From: Isoetes taiwanensis
Lineage: Eukaryota; Streptophyta; Lycopodiopsida; Isoetales; Isoetaceae
Assembly: GCA_021234155.1 (NCBI GenBank)
Contig: JAJEKV010000004.1
Span: 3,784,109-3,848,108 of the forward strand
Reading direction: 5' to 3'
Length of the DNA stretch: 64,000 bases
Part shown: one piece after another, positions 57,550 to 64,000 of the stretch
Numbering within the stretch: the stretch's first letter is position 1
Layout of the letters: every line of letters begins with the position of its first letter
Translations under genes and position numbers: made by a program
Notes under the pieces: generated by a model
Told to the model about the DNA's origin: nothing
Seen by the model: only the letters and a program-made list of their open reading frames with translations
Database searches by the model: none

Positions 57550-57933
57550 ATTGACATTAATTAACACAACCATTGGGTCCAACACATTTAAATTAAAATC
57601 CCCCTTAAACCCCCTTTGATTTGGGTGCATATTCACACGGGGACGTGGGGGCGAGAGCCCTCATAATTGTATTTTGCACGTACGAAATCAACACCATATA
57701 GTATTCCGCTTGAAATCTTATAGTATTTTGCGAATCTTGTTATACAGTATAGCAAATTTTGTATTTGCATACCCCACAAACGAGGAACTTTACGTACGGT
57801 GTAGATTAAGGAATAAGGGGTGAATATGCCTATCCAACAGCTCTCGTTGCGTGTGAATATGCACCCAAACCAAAGGGGGTTTAAGGGGGATTTTAATTTA
57901 AATGTGTTTGACCCAAACTAATTAATGTCAATG
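57550..57933. repeat. Foldback with 58-bp core arms
   Basis: 57581-57638 and 57851-57908 are reverse complements with about one mismatch; flanking CATTGACATTAATTA extends the symmetry to about 57550 and 57933. The interior is about 210 bp, noncoding. Left of it lie direct repeats of CCAACACATAAC. Foldback or MITE-like; no target duplication found. Confidence 0.75.
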
Positions 57934-57938
57934 AATAA

Positions 57939-59010
<1,072 letters not shown>

Positions 59011-59610
59011 ATATTGAACATCTTCGGCTGTATGTTGGTGGCCCAATTGACTGTGCAAGATCTTCTGGAAGCCAATACTTAGCTTGGGCAGTTTGCACAC
59101 GAGATATTTAGGAGGACACCTTTTCGGCATGTATAAGCTACATTCGTGGCTTCATATTTAACTATGAGCTCTTTTTTGGCTTATAGTAATCTAGACATTG
59201 TAATCTAGATAGTTTACAACTTTTAATGTTTCTTTTGAAAGCATGCACTTATTATGATGTGAGCACCGTTCTTTTTTCATGTAGAAGTGAATCCCCTTGG
59301 CAGGCAAATCCTAGTTTTCTCCCATTCAAATGGAAAGTTAGACATGCACTTGGCAATGGTCTAAGGAGGAGGAAAAGGATCTTAACGACTAATCTTGTCA
59401 AATCTAAAGTTAAGAGTTGTATCTATAGAGTTAAAGTGAAGGTCAAACGCTAGGTTATAAGCTATATCTTCCCAATTGATAAAATGAAGATAAAACTAAG
59501 TGTGAACTTGCATACTTTCTCCTTCTTATATACTTGACATTGTTTGAATGGTATAGTGGATTCATAGGGCTCCAGGAGTCACTGATAAGGTTAAAATATT
59601 TCAATTCAAT

Positions 59611-59680
59611 CCAATGGTAGAGTGGGTTATCATGGTAAGCCTTATACACTAAAGGTTCCAGTTCGAACTTTGATAAAACC
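59611..59680 (+). repeat. tRNA-Val-derived repeat, copy A
   Basis: GGTAGAGTGGGTTATCATGG, TATACACTAAAGGT and CCAGTTCGAAC correspond to D arm, anticodon region and T arm of tRNA-Val; stems are broken, followed by GATAAAACCATAAT. Confidence 0.5.
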
Positions 59681-59849
59681 ATAATATTTCAAGCACTTTT
59701 TTTCCATATTTTCAATCATTAAATGAAGATGATTATGGGATGATAAAAATCAAACCAAATCAATCTTATGTTTTATGCATGTATCAGAATTCTATTCATA
59801 TAGGCAAAATAGAGTTGTTTTCATTTTACTTTTTACTTATTTTTGTGGG

Positions 59850-60060
59850 AGGATCACAATCCTAGTGGTACTAAAATTCAGGTGTTGCAAATAGCTATCA
59901 TGACAATCTCATCTATTGAAGGTCTTCCATTCAAATCCAAGAGAAACAAATTCGAAATTAGGATAGTAGTGGCATCAAAATTCAAGTCGTGTGAATGGCT
60001 ATCACTACAACGCCATATAATCAAGGTCTTCAATTCAAATTCGAGTGAAACCAATTCGAA
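59850..60060 (+). repeat. Two more degenerate tRNA-like repeats
   Basis: GCTATCATGACAATC...GAAGGTCTTCCATTC and GCTATCACTACAACG...CAAGGTCTTCAATTC share the tRNA-Val-like D-to-T arm pattern, more diverged than the copies on either side. Confidence 0.35.
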
Positions 60061-60232
60061 AGTAGGATATCTCATTGCATTGTCTATAGAGCATTTAAAC
60101 AAATCTATCCAATATAAAACAAGTTGCCACATGCTCTAATCCCTTTTTTGGATGTACTTGAGCCATGTATTTTCAAAGAGCCTCAGTGTGTTAGCCTTGT
60201 CCAATGATCAACTAAACAACACGCAAGATATT

Positions 60233-60305
60233 GGTTTCATAGTGTAGTTGGTTATCACATTAGATCTACATAGTAAAGGTCTCCAGTTCGAACTTGGATA
60301 AAACC
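60233..60305 (+). repeat. tRNA-Val(UAC)-like pseudogene or SINE head, copy B
   Basis: 73 bp that reads as a tRNA: acceptor GGTTTCA with TAAAACC, A box TAGTGTAGTTGG, anticodon TAC in loop TCTACAT, variable AAGGTC, T arm CCAGTTCGAACTTGG. The anticodon stem has two mismatches, and the same 3' flank (CTAATATTTTAAGCAC) follows copy A, so a dispersed tRNA-derived repeat is likelier than a working gene. Confidence 0.6.
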
Positions 60306-60349
60306 CTAATATTTTAAGCACATGTCTTTTCCTCATACTTGTCAGTTAT

Positions 60350-61108
60350 TCCCAAAATGCAGGCCCTAACGTCCATCTATGAGGCTAATTCAATGGCCGC
60401 ACGAGATAAGAAACTAAGAGTAGGTGAAGCAAAGAATCTAGAAGATTCTAAGATGCTTATCATCAATTTGAATCCTTATTACCATGATATCTAGAATGAG
60501 TCCCACCAAGACCTAGAGTCTAGAGTTGTTCAAGTCACTCCATGTGAAGGGTATTGGATCCCCAAACCAACCTTGGCTAGGATCTTAGAGCATATCCCAA
60601 ATGTCATGAAGGCCTTGCAAAACAAGGCTCAGCTCATGCCAGATTACATGACCATAGACTTTGATGGCTATAGATACCTCTTTGTTACTACTTCCTAAGC
60701 CAATTCTTGCTTATAAAGCCCAGAATTTTATAGGTTAGTATTTCAAACAACCGTTTGACCTTGAGCCTTTAGACTCTAGGATGGACGAGCATCTGCTTTT
60801 GGAGTACGAGGCTAGAGTCACAGACGAGCAAGAGGGATTAGACATACTTCTTAAAGACAACGAAGACCTAGTTGACGTACTGACAGATGAAGAATAGAGA
60901 CCGAAAGGAGACTTCCAAGAGATGGAAGTATAAGAGCAGACACCTTTATCAACAGAACGAGCAGTGCTAGCCTATCAACAATCTTCATCAATAGGAGGGA
61001 TATTTGTTGATCAATGACACCAAGAACCCTCTAGAGTGCCAAGCCCTTGGTTGCCATATCCATGAGCTCACATCAGCAAGAGGATCTCGACATCTTCATA
61101 AATTTCAA
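60350..61108 (+). pseudogene. Possible remnant of a retroelement internal region
   Basis: Short frames such as MDEHLLLEYEARVTDEQEG and ILLKDNEDLVDVLTDEE (60781-60897) in degenerate sequence. Together with the old LTR at 62.1 kb it may be the internal part of a decayed gypsy element. No diagnostic motif is preserved; low confidence. Confidence 0.25.
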
Positions 61109-61116
61109 CATGCAGG

Positions 61117-61677
61117 CAATGTTGTTAAAAAACCCGTTTTTTATTTTTAAAGTACTTCTATAAAAATCCTTACGTATTTTAAAGGATTTTTATGATTTGG
61201 TATGGTCAAAAAATAAAAAATAAAAAATTGCACATTCTTTGCACTGCTTTATTGGACATATTTACTACTGTTAAAATGCACATTATTGCTACAAGTTATA
61301 AGATGTAGCATACAACAAGTAAATCAGAAGCTTATACTACTATTAGAAACGATTAAGTTCAAGTACAAAAATATCATAGTTGTTTTGCCATGCAACTCTT
61401 AAGAAAGTTCAGAAAAACATTATTATAGAGGTTAAGAAGTATAAGAATTTTATATACAAAGATAAATAAGTTTAAGAATATCATATATTTGGATAAAAAA
61501 ATTCACAGTCTAAGGATTTTTAAAGATTTTTAAGGATTTTTAAGGATTTTGAAGATTTTTAACGTATTTTATATAAAATACGTTTTTAAAGATTTTTTTC
61601 AAAAATTTTAAAAATCTTCAAAAAATCTTAAAAAACGTTTTTTAAACCTACGGATTTTGACGTACTTAACAACATTG
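61117..61677. mobile_element. hAT-type MITE, 561 bp, with 8-bp target duplication
   Basis: Terminal inverted repeats CAATGTTGTTAA / TTAACAACATTG, starting CAATG (hAT pattern YARNG). Flanked by CATGCAGG at 61109-61116 and 61678-61685. The interior is AT-rich with repeated AAGGATTTTTAAGG words and no transposase, so non-autonomous. Confidence 0.85.
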
Positions 61678-62094
61678 CATGCAGGAGCTTCGACTAGAAG
61701 AGCGCACGAGCCAGAACATAGGCATGAGTATGTTAGATGTATGTCTACCTTAGCTTCAAGAATCTAGGGATGTGGCACATGACCATGTGGTACACCTTGT
61801 CCATTACTCTTAGCCAGCATTGTTTCCTCTGTGACACTATTATAGTTCATATCGTAGATGTTGAACGGTATTGATCTACACCATTAGATCGAGATTCTCG
61901 TGATAAGACGAGCGATATATATTCGGCCTCTCATGTTTGTTCCATTATTCTGCATTCTTCTCTCACAGCGTGGAAGGCTAAGACCCCCCGCTCCCTCCCT
62001 CCCAATTCCCTTTTTTCTTGCTGTTTTATTTGTTCTTGAGATTATGTTTGCATCTGTCCTTCAAAAGCTTTCAAATTAGTCTAGCTACTTTTAT

Positions 62095-62945
62095 AACGTT
62101 CCCCTAGAATACATGGTATAAACACTTATGACCACGTCACAGTACAAGTCATACTATTAGACTTTTACTTATCGATATAGGTCTTGCTCATCAAGGGGGT
62201 GGCCTAGTTATTATCATAACTTGGCCATGTTAAGACATGGAAACCTATGTTCTACATGGGCTCCCCCTATAGGTGTCCTGCCACTGGATGTAGCGCATTA
62301 GATTCAAGTGGGCCAACATGTAAACCCTAATATATTTAAGGCTAGACCTTAATTGTAGCCTACTTTTGCTCCACCATCTGCTGCAACCTCGAATCGCTCT
62401 CCCAATTCCAATTCAAGGATCGTCTTCGATGGCACTTGCTCTAGTAGCCCAAAGAGTGCACATACATCACTTGAAGAGCATCTACTCCAAACTACTTGCA
62501 AGAGGTGAAGACCTCAGGAGCTGAGGCAGCACTGCAAGATCATGTATTGTGAATAAATATATAGTCAGTTCATCTGGGAGTTAGCACCCAGATGAGCAGC
62601 ATGTCATACTTCGAATAGAGTCATTATAGAATCTTGGTTCTAAGTATAAACCCTAACCATAGCTTAGATGACTGTGACAAGAATTAGTTGATATTCTGAT
62701 TATCTATCAAGTTATGGATGATATATGATGTTGATTGATTGTTGTTTGCACCTCTTGTGAGGGAAGGGGAATAGAGACATAGTGCAGCCATTATTGGATG
62801 ATGCTTCTAGTTAGACCCAATAATTTCCAATTATTATTCAGCATGTGCATAGAACCCATTAGGCTGTAGGGTGCGAAAATCTTTTCTAACTTTATAAGAT
62901 TTTTGCCTTATCCAAGGAGGCTATTTTGTGTTAAATGATCAGATT
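62095..62945 (+). repeat. Old LTR related to the giant element
   Basis: Collinear, diverged matches to LTR1: AACGTTCCCC start, CATGTTCTACATGGGC, GTAAACCCTAATATATTTAA, TCATCTGGGAGTTAGCACCCAGATG, GAGGGAAGGGG(A)ATAGAGAC, TTAGACCCAATAATTTCC, AAGGAGGCT. The right half of the LTR is missing; a short insertion lies near 62870-62920. Confidence 0.65.
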
Positions 62946-63189
62946 AGTCCTGTTTCGATCACAAGTTACCAAAAATTTGCCTTCAAAATCGCAAACTAAT
63001 CGGAATTTAACAAATACACTTAATTTTAAAGCTTATAATTCATGGCAGAGAATACTTGAAGTAGATATTTACCTGATAGTATTGTTTTAAATACATAGCA
63101 AAAACTTGTTACACCAAATCAAAGATAAGTAAAATTGATATTCTTAAAAGAAACAATAACGTGCTAGTTCAAGTACAAAATAAATCATA

Positions 63190-63217
63190 CTAGTAACATT
63201 GCCCGGCGTTGCCGGGC
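63190..63217 (-). mobile_element. Helitron 3' terminus (minus strand)
   Basis: On the minus strand: GCCCGGC-AAC-GCCGGGC, 7 bases, CTAG, then T. Same pattern as the end at 19569-19598 and preceded by a similar CTAAAG. The body would extend to the right; its 5' end was not found. Confidence 0.6.
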
Positions 63218-63352
63218 TTTAGCTACAATACATTGTGTAGCATGGATGTATAAATTCCAAATACAGCATTTGTTTAATTTGGTTTGTGGAAGAGGTGATC
63301 ATTTAGGTTTACTCAATACAATGTGGCGATGTGGATGAAATGTAACATTCGT

Positions 63353-63378
63353 AGAGGAAGGAAGGAAGGAAGGAAGAA
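63353..63378. repeat. (GGAA)n microsatellite at LINE 3' end
   Basis: GAGGAAGGAAGGAAGGAAGG; on the minus strand this is a (TTCC)n tail after TTAAAAATTTC, like the tail at 5650-5670. Confidence 0.7.
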
Positions 63379-63431
63379 ATTTTTAACGTCCGCGGAACCC
63401 AATCGGGTTATGGGACCCAATACAAAAGAGA

Positions 63432-63599
63432 GGGCAAAAGCCCAGACTGAAACTCGGGGACCAAGCCCCGTGACCAAACCAAAAAGGCCGAAGCCAAAAT
63501 CAAACGTGGGGACTAGCCCCAGTACAGAGAACTCGGGGGACTATGCCCCGTAGCAAATCATAATACTAGAATAAAACAACACCAATGGGCATAAGCCCA
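63432..63599 (-). repeat. Series of five short GC stem-loops
   Basis: GGGC-AAAA-GCCC (63432), CGGGG-ACCAAG-CCCCG (63455), TGGGG-ACTAG-CCCCA (63507), CGGGG-GACTATG-CCCCG (63534), TGGGC-ATAA-GCCCA (63586). They lie in the presumed 3' UTR of the LINE to the right. Confidence 0.6.
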
Positions 63600-63622
63600 A
63601 GCAGATCTCAGAGTCAAATCAG

Positions 63623-64000
63623 CTACACAGACACTGCCCATGGATCAAGTGGCCAGTGATCCCGAATGACAGCCTGGCCGCCTCTATACACAGCCCACTT
63701 CCGGTGCAGACGAGCCTCGCGGACTCGACATAATTCATCCTTCCGTCGGCAGAGCTGTGCTGGGGTAAGGTCTTCCTGGACGGAGAAGGGGGTCCCTTGC
63801 AAGTGATTGCCATGGCGGAGGATGTGCAGCCTGGATAAAGCATCCCTGAAACTGACTAGCAAATGACGGGGTCGGTCAGGCCGTGCTGCTCCAACTCGAC
63901 GAGCCGAGAGAATGCCATCTGCCTGCACATGCATCACCTCCGAAAAAAAACGGGTCACCTCAACTGCCCCCGGAGTGTCGCTTGCTTCCTCTAAACCCAC
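63623..64000 (-). pseudogene. LINE ORF1-like C-terminal fragment
   Basis: 125 codons open to the window edge, so 5' partial. Pattern LLVSFRDALSRLHILRHG, EDLTPAQLCRRKDELCRV, ARLHRKWAVYRGGQAVI resembles the C-terminal RNA-binding domain of L1-type ORF1 proteins. It ends WPLDPWAVSV and is followed by a 3' end like that of the LINE at 5650. It may be an internally deleted LINE; a host gene is not excluded. Confidence 0.5.

Noticed and set aside
60233-60305. Functional tRNA-Val gene
   Set aside because: Anticodon stem is mismatched and a second copy shares the same 3' flank, pointing to a tRNA-derived repeat.

Overview
This 64 kb window is plant nuclear DNA, very rich in transposable elements. 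The evidence is Ty1/copia and chromodomain Ty3/gypsy retrotransposons primed by initiator tRNA-Met, several LINEs, tRNA-derived SINE-like heads, Helitron ends, a hAT-type MITE, and a host gene with GT-AG introns. A proteinase K-like subtilisin, as opposed to the usual plant SBT type, and the bulky intergenic space hint at a fern, lycophyte or gymnosperm, but I cannot fix the species.

Layout. 1-2.7 kb: two decayed copia pieces in opposite orientation; the minus-strand one has an LTR, primer-binding site, leader with a long foldback, and gag-protease. 3.5-14.6 kb: one minus-strand gene for a secreted subtilisin-like protease, assembled here from seven exons whose splice phases all agree (385 residues up to just past the catalytic serine). 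Its introns carry LINE fragments on both strands. 14.7-22.15 kb: mostly featureless, with a Helitron 3' end at 19.6 kb and two possible plus-strand exons. 22,156-52,212: one very large LTR retrotransposon insertion with a 5-bp target duplication (TCTCG). 52.2-64 kb: host flank with a possible small secreted-protein gene, microsatellites, foldbacks, tRNA-Val-derived repeats, a hAT MITE with 8-bp target duplication, an old LTR related to the giant element, a second Helitron end, and a LINE ORF1-like fragment at the right edge.

The giant element is the most interesting part. It has a 1.6 kb LTR at each end. Its internal region carries, in order: an intronless histone H3-like reading frame close to the primer-binding site; an array of about 1.2 kb units holding heat-shock-element-like arrays, G-boxes and tRNA-like pol III promoter boxes; GC-rich leader repeats; a TATA-like box in front of an extra ORF of unknown function; then gag and pol (protease, reverse transcriptase, RNase H, integrase, chromodomain). 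About 13.0 kb, from inside the array to the middle of the 3' LTR, is tandemly duplicated, so there are two gag-pol units and three LTR segments. Both copies share the same reverse-transcriptase deletion and stop codons, so they were defective before duplication. Many other differences between the copies fall at CAG/CTG sites and may be sequencing or polishing artefacts.

All calls come from reading the sequence and translated frames; no database search was possible.
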